Shown: positions 13,101 through 23,886 of the stretch, in pieces | How positions within the stretch are numbered: the stretch's first letter is position 1 | How the letters are laid out: the number at the start of each line of letters is the position of its first letter | Assembly (NCBI GenBank): GCA_944474755.1 | Contig: OX104112.1 | Span: 65,520,433 to 65,584,432 of the forward strand | DNA length: 64,000 bases | Direction of reading: 5' to 3' | Source: Limnoperna fortunei | Lineage: Eukaryota > Mollusca > Bivalvia > Mytilida > Modiolidae | Notes under the pieces: generated by a model | Database searches by the model: none | What the model was told of the DNA's origin: nothing | What the model saw: only the letters and a program-made list of their open reading frames with translations | Translations under genes and position numbers: made by a program

Positions 13101-16100
13101 AAGAACCCTTTAGATTTTGAAGATCATTTGCCCATGGCAAAGGTTTCAGTTATAATGAAATGTTAGAAATTTATATTGCAACTCGGCTTGTGCACCTAGA
13201 TGTTTAATTCCATTGTCTGTCTAATATAAAAAACCACCATTTCAGGTTCTTAAATGTGGATCTGGGGTCCTTATAGTTTGGAGAAGGTCAACGGAACCAA
13301 ATACATGCCCTAGTGAATATTTACCATGTGAATATTGCCTGGGATTTTTCCATGAAAAACAACTCTATCTACATGCTAAAAGCTGTTATTGGAGGAAAGT
13401 GGCATGCGACCAACCTAATAATTATGTTCGAAACGGAAGGATTATGTTGTCCCCATTTTTTCAACGGGAAGAAGTAGAGGTTGAAGAACTAGATGCGTTA
13501 GTTGAGAAAATGAAAGAAACAAATAAAAATCCTGGTTTAAAGGAAATGTGTACTTCTGATAATATGATTAAAGAGTTTGGTCTCTCCCTCATGGAGAAGT
13601 TGGGCATGAACAGTGAACAAAGAAGGAAAGACCATGATAATATCAGGACTAAATTGAGGGCTGTAGGACGTCTTTTGAAAAAACTAAATGAGAACAAATT
13701 TAGAAAGCAAGACATAGACTATTATTTATGTCCAAGTGAATTTAAAAATGTTGTACATGCAGTAAAGGAATTGTCACAAGAGGCTAATTCCCCAAATTTA
13801 GCTTTAACTCTAGGACATTATGTAAAGCAACTTGCACTGTTGAAAGGCAGCAAAGGAATTGAAACAGGAAATGAGAAAAAACAAAAAGAGGCAAAAGATT
13901 TCCAGGAGCTGTATGCTGCACATTGGAAGAATAGGGTATCTTCAGTTGCAAACAGAAGAAAACGATTACGGTGTTTGAACAAGAATGAAGATATTCCATC
14001 AACTGAAGATCTGATTCTATTAAAAGACTATACATGTAAAAAGATAAAAAGCACTTTGGAAATCAAAACACCTTCATATGAAGACTATGTTGGGATGTGT
14101 CAGCTTCTAATTGTACGTATTTCCCTGTTCAACAAAAGACGAATCTCAGAAGTAGATGAACTTAAAGTTGAAGACTTTGACAAAAGGCTTAATGGATATA
14201 ATGTGGGGACAAATGATGAAATAATTAAATCACTTGATATCTCTGAGAGAACATTATTAAAAAGGTAATTTTATAATACTCTTATTTTTTAGCTTACTGA
14301 AACAAATGGTTATGTGAGCTTTTGCATCACCTAGCATTCTAAACTGTTCAACAGATTTTGATGAAACTTTATACAGTGATAGGACATAATACATGTATAT
14401 ATATGTGCATGAAGCAAGATGATTAATGTCAGATTTTCCTAATGGAAGATAATTTAACTTACAGGTTTTTGTAGGCTTATTTGTACTGTCAGTTGGAGCA
14501 GTTGGGGTATCCTTTTGTTAGCGCACTCACAGTATTTCTGGTTTAAAAGGTATATACATATGAATCTCTATTAAGGGATTCATTGTACTGTTTTAAATTT
14601 ATTTGTTTTAAAGATATTTGAAAAAGTTCTATTTTAAAAATCTATAATATTTGTCCTAGATTTTTAATTTCATGGAACCTTGTGTCTAGCATCCATATAC
14701 AGTCCACAATATACTTAGTATGTCTATTATAAATTTCCCATCCACCATGATAATAAATTCCTTGTGTTCAGGGCTACACATGTTGTGGTTGTATCAAGCT
14801 GCACTTACTCTTAGTATTGCATTTTATTATTGTCTCTTAACTTTTTTCTTAATTACAGAATGGAGTTGATCGAGGTAAGAGGAAAAAGTACACGAGGACT
14901 ACGTAAAGTATTCATCCTTCTTACTCCTGATATGGTAAGAGGGATCAAGTATCTTCTCAACACGAGAATTTATGCAGGCATCAATCCAATGAACATTTAT
15001 GTTTTTGGCCGCAAAAGCATGACCCCCCAAGATGGATGTGCTGCCATGAGAACTGTGTCTGAGGCATGCCCAGGCCTATCAAACCCAAATTTGATCAGAA
15101 CCAGGCTTCTGAGGAAGTATCTGGCAACTACCTCACAGGTTTGTTAAAATCTCCAATACGTAAATTATGTAAAATTGTACAGATTTATTTGAATCTTTTG
15201 CTTTTGTAACCCTTGCAAAGAAAATTTGGGAATGTTTATTGTTTTTTTTTCAGATATTTGAAACCAGTGGCTTAATTTTAACTTTTTTAGCGTGAACTTA
15301 TGGTGCATAGGAGTTTTCTTATTCCCTGCGACAACTTGAGTTCTACTCATGTCTGTCTTTACTAAAATTTCTGTGAAGATTTTCTCTGAAACTGTACATG
15401 GGAAAGATTTGAAATTTGGAAGGGTGTTCTGTATGTTATAAGAGGATTTCAGACCTGTCATACACCTACTTCCTGTTTGGGGTGTGCTGATATTAGTGTT
15501 CACTGGACACATTCCTTCATTTTTCCAATATGCAACACCTTTGCTGTCGTATGCCACCAGCTCTGATACTGGAAATGTTGCTTAAGCAAATGTCTTTTAT
15601 CTGCAAGAAATAGGCTCAGAGCCATTCATCAATTATGCATCTTTTTCATCAAATAGGAACAGGTCAATCAAAAACAGATTACAACAAAATAGGTTGTTTC
15701 ATAAACTTTGACCCTTTTTAAGGAATAAGAGAAATATTTTTTCATTCTATGCAGATATAACATCAATAAAGTGGTGCACACTAAATGAACAGCATAGCAG
15801 TTTATTTTTAAGTGTGCATCATGGGAATTGATGTTATGTCTGAATAGGATTATTACAGTCATTACTTATAATTTAATTCATAACTGTGTATTGTTTGATG
15901 GCATCATAGTCAAAGGGAATTTTTTTCTCCAACCTCTAATAGAAATTAAATTATTAACGGTTGACTATGTTCATCAGTTTGGTTTAAACAACTAGAGACT
16001 TGCAAAAAACTAACATACTTACCTTTCCCCCAAATGAAAAAAATCATAGATTGAAATTCTCCAAACAAATTTCTGTGTACAACCAAAATATTTAATTTAG

Positions 16101-19100
16101 GATGTAGGTAGGCATATTTTTGTTTGCCTTTGATGAAGATGGGGAAAACCATGTTTTGGGATGGTTATTCTGGTGGTGGCCAGAAGAGTTTTTCATTGTC
16201 TGTTTTATATAAACTTAATGTTAGGACATTCATATTTGGTATGCAGGTACATTAGCATCTTTGTAAATCAATTTTAACAGAAAATATTGCATACACCCCT
16301 CCCTGTGTTAATGCTTTACTGACTTTGACTATTTTTCAACAACTATCATTTGTAAAAGTTTTTTTTCTACGATCTGTTTTATATGAACTACTCCATATGG
16401 TATGCAGGTACATTATAAATACATCATTAACAAAATGATATTCAAAAAAAGTAAATTTGAAGTTAAAATCAAACAAAGGTAACATGTGTTACAAATCATT
16501 AAATTACTGACCCGAAATTGGTGGAAAAAAAACCATTAAAAATCATGGCTATTATCAATTTTGTGAATAATTGTTTAAAAAATGTCAAAATAACTTTTGC
16601 TACAGGTTATGGACATGACATCAGATGAATTGAAATTGGTTGCAGACCATATGGGCCATTCTGTGGCCATCCATACAGACATATACAAATTACAAAGCTC
16701 AGTATTAGAAAGAACGAAGGTTGCAAGAGCACTAGTGGCATTAGAAAATGGAACCCTTAAAAAATTTGGTGGTCAGTGTTTGGAGTCCATTTCCCTTGAT
16801 GGTATGCTAAATTTTATTTCATTTTACTCCTGCAGACAAAGTGGGGCTATATAGGAATATTTCTGTCTGTTTGTCCTTCTGTCCATACACAATTAGTACA
16901 ACTCCTGAAAGATTTGATGGATTTCATAAATTTTTGTGTGTTGTAAGTAAATGATATGTGGATTTTCATATGGTTACTTGAAGGGACCACATAGAATTTG
17001 TGATATTAATGTATAAATTGTGTGGCAAGAAAAACTGAAATGTCTGAAACTTTATTGTGGTAATCATAAAATATTGTAAACAATATCAATAGATATAATT
17101 CAAGTCTAAGAAACATATGATGATAGGATTGTAATGGCAAAGGCATTAGTGCACTATGGACACATTTCCTTTAGGTCATTAAAAAATTTTTCAGTCATTT
17201 AAAAAAGTTTTACATGTTAACTACTGTCTGTAAGGGGTACTCCGGAGAATTGTAAAATCTTTTTTTTTCTTAAAATTTTAATTTCATTTCAATATTATAA
17301 ATGTTTAAGGACCAAAAAGTCTTAATTAAAAAATAAAACTGTTTAAAAAAATGCACTCTCAAACAAAAACAATCTGGCTACAAAATATTCACATGGTTCA
17401 ATGAATTTGCTCAGTTCTTTAAGTCAATGTTGAATGTTTCACATGAGAAAAAATGGCTGCCATTTACTATGGAAAATGGACAGGCACAAGTGATTTTGCT
17501 AAATGTTTTAAAGAGGTAAGGTATTTCTTTATTCTACTTTGAAATTTTAGCTAGGTTTCTTTTTGAAGAAAAGGGTGCCATCTTTTCTTGATGCTTACAA
17601 CATGTACAATGGCAAAAATAATATTTAAAAAAAATCTATTCTCTAGAGTACCCTTTACAGACAGACTTTCATGCTATGCTTTCGTGTGTTTTTTTTTTTT
17701 TTTTTTTTTTTTTTTTTGTAACTTCAGAAAGTTTATGTTAAGGACTAGATAAGGTAAGGGCTAAAATTGGCCCAAACATTAAACAAGCTTGTAAAATGAT
17801 AGAATTTCAATAAATCAGACTTATCATTACTGCTGCATTCCATTCAGTACTTAAGCACCTTATCAACACTTTTTGGCTAATAAAAATATCCTCTGCATAC
17901 AAGTAAAACATTTTAATCTTTAATTTAAGCTCTTCAAAATACATTCTTCTCTAAAGTTTCATTTTGATACAAGCATGCAGAGCCAATTTTTACATTGTAA
18001 ACATACTAAAAAATCATGTTTACAGCAGTAATAACGGTTTCTTTTAACTCTATCAAATGGGTAAAACAAAATTACCTAACAAGCATAATCAACCTCAAAA
18101 ATCATAAGAGGAAGACAAAATCAGGCAAAAGCTACCAGAGAAATTAAATAAGCAATGGTCCTGACTTGGTATATGAGTGATGGGTTAAACAAGTGCAAAA
18201 CCTCACACTTCCATTGCCAATCAGAGTTCTTGTAGTTGAACAGTGAATGCTGTCCAAATGATATAATCGGTAAATAGAGTAGTAAACTTTGTGTTAAAAT
18301 TGTGCCATTAAAGCAAACATTATCAAATAATTTACACCATGATTGATTTAAAAAAAAACCATTTCAAATTGGCATAAGAAATTGAAATTTGGATTCGTTT
18401 TCATAAATTCCAAAATTTGTAGGCCAACGGAGGGCCTTATGTTGCCTTGTCTTTTTTATGTATTTTCCAAACTGTTACATTCTATATAATCCCAAAATTA
18501 TATTCTAACTAGAATTACCAAAACCAATGGAAGATGAAGAAGAAGAAACTGTTGGAAGTGAGGAAATGGAAATAGAAAATTTGGTAGAGGAGCAGAAAGA
18601 GGATTCAGATGAATCTGACACTGGTGACATACATGAACAGGAAATCATAACTAGCACTACCACAGAGCAAAGCAAGTCAAAGGGTAAGCTTAACTTGACT
18701 GATTTGGACACACATTGAATGTATTTTTAGCCGAGTTGTAACAAAGTTAAACTGAAGTATTATGATCCTAAGGGTTGGCAGGTGTCAACAATTTGGTTTC
18801 CACACAATAACTCAGAAAGTTTTTAACCGATTTAAATTAAACTTTAAGATATTGATACATATCAAGTGAGCAAATACCCTATCAATTTTTTAGGTATTCC
18901 ATTAAAGGTCAAGGTCATTGCCAACAATGGGGCCTCGGTGGCCGAGTGGTCAAGGTAGTTCGTCTACTATTGATCACGTGGTCTGTCAACACTGGGATTG
19001 CGGGTTCAATTCTCACTGCAGGCAGGGTGTACTCGACTCCAATCTTAATTGACAAGGATTGCCAGTTTTCCTACCGTAGGTCGGGGGTTCTCGCCGGGTA

Positions 19101-21775
19101 CTCCGGCTTCCTCCCCCAATAAAAACTGGACGCCATGAAATAGCTGAAAAATTGCTGAAAGTGGCGTTAAAACACCATTAAACAAAAACAAACAAACATT
19201 GCCAACAAAAACCATTTGAAAATTTTCGGAAAAAAGTGGTTTTGTCATAACTCAAAGTTTTCAATTGATTCAAATGAAACTTAAGATATTGTTACATATC
19301 AAGTGGGCAAGAATCCTTTCAATATTTGAGGAATTCTGTTGAGGTCAAGATTAAGGTGGCCTAAAAAACATTAGAAAATTACTTCTATCTTCATTTAATT
19401 CACTTTGTAATATAATTATTTCTTTTAAAAAAACCTTTTTTTTTAATTGATTATAATAACTGGTGTTGACCATGCAAGTATATGCCCATTCTCGTAGAAA
19501 TATTGCCAAAGCATTACTCTAACTGTTTTTAAAAGCTAATCTTGTTAACCAATTACCGCCCCAAGTGCAGACAGCAATGTCGGCTTGTTAACCAAACAGA
19601 TGATCATAGATTTTCTGGGGCCTCGGTGGTTGAGTGGTTAAGTTAGTTTGTCTTCTATTAATACATGGTCTGTAAACACTGAGGTTGCGGGGGGGGGGGG
19701 GGGGGTTGGAGTCCAATCTTAATCGACAAGGATTGCCAGCTCTCCTACCGATGGTCGGGTACTCTGGCTTCCTCCCCCAATAAAAACTAGACGCAATGAT
19801 ATAGCTGAAAAATTGCTGAAAGTGGCATTAAACATCATTCAAACAAACAAACAAAGGATTTTTAGTCCAAATCATTCATTGGCTTCCATGATTGAAAAAA
19901 ACTTCATAATTATGTGATTTGTAAACTTATTTAATTTATAATTGTAATTTTCTTGTTTTTACACCTATGAATATGAGCAAAAAAGCTTTAACAGTAGATA
20001 AATTATTGAATAAAGTTGCCTACCTTTTTAATGAATATTTATTCAATATCTCAAACCTTTTCATTCAAATTAAATTTAAATTCCAAAACTTTTTCCATGA
20101 AATATACTATACTAAATGCCAACCCCGTTGGAAAAATTTGTTTGCTTGCAGTTTTTTGTTATTCTATATTTTACCTTTTTATTATGAAAATTCAGTAGAA
20201 AAAATATAGATACGATATCCTGTCCATGTTTTATAATATGCCTCTGTTGTTTATTTGTTACAAATCGTCCTTGACTTTTGCTACGGGAATTTTACATAAT
20301 AAGTCAGCCATTTTTGTTTCTAAAGGGACCTTACGATGTTTACAAAAGTTCGTCTGCTTTCGTGATGTTCAATGGTATTCCGACAAACCATGAAACTTTT
20401 CCCACCTTAGCTGCAGATGACATCACCCAAAGGATTTCGATAGACAACAATCGATTGTTCCTAAAGTACACTTTCGTCCTAATTAAGGTCAAATTTTAGT
20501 ATGGAAATTCTCCCTTTCAAAATTTAAAAACTGTCATACTTCGAAATGCTGAATATCTCAAGGAAATAATAATGGGTTTCAAAAAGTACCCTTCTTGATC
20601 TACAAAAGTAGCCTAAGCTGAACCATACGTGGTAAGCATTTTTCATTTTTCACGCAAAAAACTCTCCACAATACGTCAACACTTAGTATAGTTAAGATCT
20701 TAGAGAGCTCAAAATGATTTTAATGGTTAAAAATATTTTAATTTGTTTCAGTATTTAAAAAAAGATTACCATGCCTATTTCATTTTCAATTTTTTGTATA
20801 TTTGTATTTTTCCCAATATAACATGGTCATTTGAATTGTAGAAAAAAACACACCTCATACTTATTAAGAGACACTTAGATAAGGTGATTTTGTATATTTT
20901 GAATTTCAGATTAGGACTAGGAACATAAATACTACAATATAAATCCAAATGCACTACTGAAATAGTTTTTAATATAGGATAAATGTCAGAGATATATCAT
21001 AATTCATATAAACCTCATTACATTATAAATAAAAGAAAATAAAACTACTTTAAAATATATCAATATAAAAATAAATAGAATTATAAATTCTTTTTATAAT
21101 TTGGGGTCACACATCTTGCTCACTTTTTATTTCTATGTCACTTCTCCCTACTTGGCTTCCCCCTGTAATTCTGAAGTGTGGTGAGCCCTGAATCAAGAAA
21201 AGCAGTTTTCAGTTAGAGAGGCAGTTTTCTAACAGACTTTTGTACACATGTACTTAAAGAAAACTTTCTTTGAAGTTTTTATAGCCTTTATTCAGAAGTC
21301 AGTCAGAAAGACACTGAAGGAGGGTTAAAAGATAAGAGCAAGGTGAAATAACCAATATAATTGGCAACGTCTCCATCATGTTAATTTTAAATCGTTAGTA
21401 CAATCAGCTTTAAAAAAAATTTTACTGCCTGTCATTAACTCGGTTATTAATGTTTTCCTGGACAAATAAATGTCCCCATACATCTGTAATTTTTATAAAA
21501 TAAAAAAAAAAGTAATTGAAGAAAGCTTAATTTGCTTTTAAAAATATTGTTGGTATGCTATATATATTTCAGGTATCAAAAGGAGAAGGTGGACAATAGA
21601 AGAGGAGAATGAGTTGACCTTGGCTTTTTCATCTGTGATTGCAAGCAAAGGAAAAGTTAGTTCGTCAGCAATAAGATCTGCAAGAATTAAATACAAACAC
21701 CTAACTGAACGCTCTGAAGCCATGATCAGAACTAAAATAAACAATATAGTTCTAGGAAAATCTAAATTACAATAA
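10044..21775 (+). CDS. Zinc-finger / tyrosine-recombinase / SANT-like gene (5' incomplete)
   Basis: Eight exons (10044-10158, 11348-11472, 12481-12710, 13246-14264, 14859-15138, 16606-16801, 18513-18683, 21573-21775) join with matching phases into 779 codons plus a stop. Numbering from the first seen exon: acidic segment 1-38; C2H2-like finger C101-x2-C104-x10-H115-x4-H120; CCHC-like motif C185-x2-C188-x11-H200-x3-C204; tyrosine-recombinase core about 440-625; acidic linker about 656-705; Myb/SANT-like tail 713-779 starting KRRRWTIEEENEL. In the core I see box I Arg (R456 in RRISE), a hairpin Lys candidate K506, box II Arg R582 in LLRKYLAT, H608 in MGHS and the nucleophile-position Y617 in DIYKL. 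The usual box II His is Arg (R579). Multi-exon relatives with this architecture are, to my recollection, uncharacterised proteins of fish and invertebrates. Whether it still recombines DNA or is a domesticated DNA-binding protein is unknown. The first coding exon(s) were not located. Confidence 0.85.
10159..11347. other. Intron with CpG-richer core
   Basis: This intron contains a stretch (about 10255-10740) richer in CpG than its surroundings (for example ACGTAACGTCCGGCGTCCGG at about 10412). It could be an internal promoter or a relatively young insert. No exon or transposon ends were recognised. Confidence 0.35.
11348..11472 (+). CDS. Recombinase-like gene, exon b
   Basis: The acceptor is TTTTTTCAG and the donor is AAACA|GTATGT. 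The frame continues from exon a across a split Arg codon and encodes about 42 residues (LMSNETCQKPPGSDQKEN...), ending in a basic RVRRKTYFKN stretch. No domain is recognised. It was placed by phase and by its open frame. Confidence 0.7.
12208..12412 (+). mobile_element. tRNA-derived SINE, 5'-truncated copy
   Basis: It starts within the tRNA-like head; the B-box-like GGTTCGATTCTCACTGCAGG is intact, while the A-box half is missing. The shared body follows (GACTCCAATCTTAATTGACA, CTTCCTCCCCCAATAAAAAC, ATGATATAGCTGAAAAATTG) and the tail is rich in AAACAAACAAA. It lies in the intron before exon c, in sense orientation. Confidence 0.85.
12481..12710 (+). CDS. Recombinase-like gene, exon c (first zinc finger)
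   Basis: The acceptor is TGTTTTTCAG and the donor CCCAG|GTATAA. It encodes CYCLFCQTKLNSKCSKHL followed by IAIH, a C-x2-C-x10-H-x4-H zinc-finger-like motif, then a Lys/Gln-rich helix (QERKMELQKLQKEG). It ends in phase 0 and abuts exon d in the joined frame. Confidence 0.8.
12711..13245. other. Intron with dispersed-repeat fragment
   Basis: About 12762-12835 (ACCTACTTCCTGTTTGGGAT ... GGACACATTCCTCCA) is shared with about 15465-15520 in another intron of the same gene, so it is a dispersed repeat. Nothing else was seen. Confidence 0.5.
13246..14264 (+). CDS. Recombinase-like gene, exon d (CCHC finger, core start)
   Basis: This is the largest exon, 1019 bp, with acceptor ATTTCAG and donor AAAAG|GTAATT. 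It opens with VLKCGSGVLIVWRR and PCEYCLGFF...LYLHAKSC, a CCHC-type motif. A Lys/Glu-rich helical region follows, which I take as the DNA-binding core-binding segment. It closes with NKRRISEVDELKVEDFDKR, the box I catalytic-Arg motif of tyrosine recombinases. Phase 2 at the end continues into exon e. Confidence 0.85.
14285..14540 (+). repeat. Degraded bivalve-type dispersed repeat
   Basis: AGATTTTGATGAAACTTTATAC and a following GCATGAAGCAAGATGATTAA resemble parts of the units at 36143-36440 and about 9474. It is intronic, with no coding potential. Confidence 0.5.
14859..15138 (+). CDS. Recombinase-like gene, exon e (catalytic hairpin, box II)
   Basis: The acceptor is TAATTACAG and the donor CACAG|GTTTGT. 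It encodes VRGKSTRGLRKVFILLTPDM, matching the beta-hairpin Lys region of the catalytic domain. It ends with LIRTRLLRKYLATTSQ, the box II region in which LLR aligns with H-x-x-R and the His position is Arg. It ends in phase 0. Confidence 0.85.
15139..16605. other. Intron, no exon seen
   Basis: This holds a second copy of the CCTACTTCCTGTTTGG repeat at about 15465-15520 and otherwise AT-rich sequence. GGTATGCAGGTACATTA-like text occurs twice (about 16239 and 16399), a small local duplication. Minus-strand open frames here have no recognisable features. Confidence 0.45.
16606..16801 (+). CDS. Recombinase-like gene, exon f (His/Tyr motif)
   Basis: The acceptor is TGCTACAG and the donor GATG|GTATGC. 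It encodes VMDMTSDELKLVADHMGHSV and then AIHTDIYKL. This is the conserved C-terminal signature of tyrosine recombinases: GH, then about eight residues, then the catalytic-position Tyr. It ends in phase 1. Confidence 0.88.
17223..17667. mobile_element. Candidate MITE with CTGTCTGTAA terminal inverted repeats
   Basis: The left end CTGTCTGTAAGGGGTACTC (about 17224) is the near reverse complement of GAGTACCCTTTACAGACAG (about 17646-17664). The ~440-bp interior is AT-rich with no coding frame. I could not define a clear target duplication, so the class is open. It sits in the intron before exon g. Confidence 0.6.
17690..17718. repeat. Poly(T) tract
   Basis: A run of about 28 T lies just downstream of the candidate MITE, in an intron. 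It could be an assembly-fragile homopolymer or the remnant tail of a minus-strand retroelement. Confidence 0.8.
18513..18683 (+). CDS. Recombinase-like gene, exon g (acidic linker)
   Basis: The acceptor is ATTCTAACTAG and the donor AAAGG|GTAAGC. Entering in phase 1 gives ELPKPMEDEEEETVGSEEME and a further Glu/Asp/Ser/Thr-rich run. It probably forms a disordered acidic tether between the recombinase core and the SANT-like tail. The frame joins both neighbours exactly. Confidence 0.8.
18928..19196 (+). mobile_element. tRNA-derived SINE, full length, with target duplication
   Basis: The head GGGGCCTCGGTGGCCGAGTG contains an A-box-like TGGCCGAGTGG. The B-box-like GGGTTCAATTCTCACTGC follows about 65 bp later. 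The body is shared with the other copies and the tail is AAACAAAAACAAACAAA. CATTGCCAACAA flanks it at 18916-18927 and 19197-19208, a 12-bp target-site duplication expected from target-primed reverse transcription. It is intronic, in sense orientation. Confidence 0.92.
19617..19856 (+). mobile_element. tRNA-derived SINE, internally damaged copy
   Basis: The head GGGGCCTCGGTGGTTGAGTGG is present. The B-box region is replaced by a long G run (about 19689-19706), and the GGTAGG-type middle is shortened. The tail ends AAACAAACAAACAAA. It is probably an older copy than the one at 18928. The flanking duplication is weak (GATTTT at most). Confidence 0.85.
19857..21572. other. Intron remainder, no exon supported
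   Basis: Short open frames at 19967-20209 and 20278-20499 lack splice signals in register with the gene. The segment 20300-20480 has a more balanced base composition than its surroundings and could be an old repeat. Nothing else was identified. Confidence 0.4.
21573..21775 (+). CDS. Recombinase-like gene, last exon (Myb/SANT-like tail)
   Basis: The acceptor is TATATATTTCAG. It encodes GIKRRRWTIEEENELTLAFS and, at its end, TERSEAMIRTKINNI: an aromatic-acidic helix start and an R-S-x-x-x-I-R-T-K helix typical of Myb/SANT-like folds. TAA is at 21773-21775. The stop lies inside an AATAAA hexamer (21771-21776), and the last codons belong to the first copy of a tandem repeat. Confidence 0.82.
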
Positions 21776-22262
21776 ACTAAAATTGATGAAGCTGAAAGGT
21801 TTGAATGAAGGAAGGTTCTTGAATATTCCTTAGTGTTGACTCTTGTTGATAACATTATTTTGTACAAAAAGAACATTCAGAGTAAATGTTTAGTGTCATT
21901 TTCTACATGGGTTGGAAACTTTTTATCTAAATTACAATAAACTAAAATTGATGAATGAAACTGAAAGGTTTGAATGAAGGGAGGTTCTTGAATATACTTT
22001 AGTGTTGACGCTTGCTGATAACATTATTTTGTACAAAAAGAACATTCAGAGTAAATGTTTAGTGTCATTTTCTACATGGGTTGGAAACTTTTTATCTAAA
22101 TTACAATAAACTAAAATTGGTAAATGAAACTGAAAGGTTTGAATGAAGGGAGGTTCTTGAATATACTTTAGTGTTGACGCTTGCTGATAATATTATTTTG
22201 TACAAAAAGAACATTCAGAGTAAATGTTTAGTGTCATTTTTTACATGGGTTGGATACTTTTT
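21761..22262 (+). repeat. Three-copy ~167-bp tandem repeat at gene 3' end
   Basis: Copies start at 21761, 21926 and 22095 (TCTAAATTACAATAAACTAA), with periods of 165 and 169 bp. Copy one includes the last coding codons, the stop and an AATAAA hexamer of the recombinase-like gene, so each copy repeats the AATAAA (21771, 21936, 22105). Weak echoes (TTAGTGTCATTGTCTACA) occur near 22925. Confidence 0.92.
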
Positions 22263-23886
22263 GTGTGTGTGTCTTGCCTTTTTCAATAACTCTGTGTTTT
22301 TATGTCGGCTGCATTTCACTATAGCGACATACAAGGGTTACTTTCTGTTGTTTTACACTCGGACCATCGTCACAAAATTTCCTTTGCAGTTCTTTCAGCA
22401 AGTAGAAGCACTATCTCCTTTATATTTCGCTGGCAGTTTTAGTACCGTGGTACTGTCAGTTGTATACAATTTTATGGTAATCTCTCATCAACTTCCTTTA
22501 ACTGACCAAATTAAGCAAAAAAAAGACATAAATTTTGGTCACAGTTTACTCAGCAACTACATACAGTATATCTTCATAATAGGCTAATAGGCTCACAGTT
22601 TTATATTAAGGCACAATGAGACGTGTTGCTGTTTTCTGGGGGGTATTCTCTCATTTACTAAACAACTTAATGAAAGGCAGGAGATATATATATGTCTTCT
22701 CTGAAAGACTCCATTCCATTTTCATTTTTAAAAATTACAAAAAAACCCCACAAAATTAAGATTATTTTACTGCTATTTAAATAAAACAATTAAAATAAAT
22801 GTTCAGGGTCATTTCCTACAATTTGAGAAGTTTTCAGGTCATTTATTTTCCAAAATTCTGTGGATTTTTGTTAAATACACTGTTAGCAAATGTTATTTTG
22901 AATAAAAATTTGAAATAAATCTTTAGTGTCATTGTCTACATTTATTTGAAGTTTCCTGATATTTTGATTTTACTACTTCTATAGTATTTAAGAAATAATT
23001 TATTGTCTACCATATTTTGTTTTAGTTTGAACATGGGTGGCCATTTTTGGGGGAATATTTAAGCGCAGTGGATCGAGGGGTTAAATGTACAAAAATAATG
23101 GATACCTGTGTTCAAATCATAAAAAAAATATGGTATGCGATGAATTATTTTGATTCTAATATTGAAATTTTGCCATTGATGCACACCTAGTGTAAACAAA
23201 GTTGAGGCGCCTATTGGTATTTTTGTTGATGATTTTGAGCACAAATAAATTATGACATCAACTATTTTATTATTCCTACGGTTGTGAAGTTGACCTATAT
23301 TCGATCGTAGTTTTACCCATATTAAAAATAGGAATCGCCCTGTCCAACTGTAGGTCTATCTGTCTACCTGTCTACTTACTTGTGCTACTCCTAAACTATT
23401 CAACACAGTTTGATGTAAATTTTAAAGTAAGATGTTTTACATATATTTGTATGAAGATAATAAAGGTCAAATGTTCCAAAGGGAAATAATTAAAAAAAAA
23501 ATTAATAGGCTTTCAAAGGCATTATTGTCTCTGGAACTGGTTTTCAAACTTGTCCAACATATTAGTTGCGTAAACATTTGGTATACATTTTATGAAAATC
23601 TGTTCAAGATCTGTAGACATGAGAGCACTAACAAGTTTGTGACAGACGGACATATGCATTTTTTGCACACCTGTCTAAAGCCATGTGACCATATGCCATC
23701 ACTTAGTCTGTCGTCCATAAACAATGATAAAAAATTTTCTTTGAAACCACTTAAGTAATATTTAAATTTAGTCACGTCATTCTTTAACCTAATTAAAATT
23801 ATCAAATCTAGGGCCATTGTGTATAATGCAGTTTTAGTCACAAGCCTTGGAATAAATATTGGAGATATAGAATCTTTTTACTCTTT
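22263..23886. other. Probable 3' UTR and intergenic sequence
   Basis: Further AATAAA motifs occur (for example 22780-22785). A degraded repeat with AGGAATCGCCCTGTCC and CTACTCCTAAACTATTCAAC (about 23328-23425) belongs to the same dispersed family as 36143-36440. The 138-residue hydrophobic open frame at 22171-22587 overlaps the tandem repeat and looks incidental. Confidence 0.45.

Noticed and set aside
13461..14035. Minus-strand open frames within the large recombinase exon
   Set aside because: Shadows of the plus-strand coding exon with no motifs of their own.
18928..19011. A tRNA gene in the SINE head
   Set aside because: A- and B-box-like blocks are present but the sequence continues into the shared SINE body and does not form a complete cloverleaf with an acceptor stem.
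22171..22587. 138-codon hydrophobic open frame
   Set aside because: It begins inside the third copy of the tandem repeat, has no splice or homology support, and its hydrophobicity is what T-rich DNA produces by chance.
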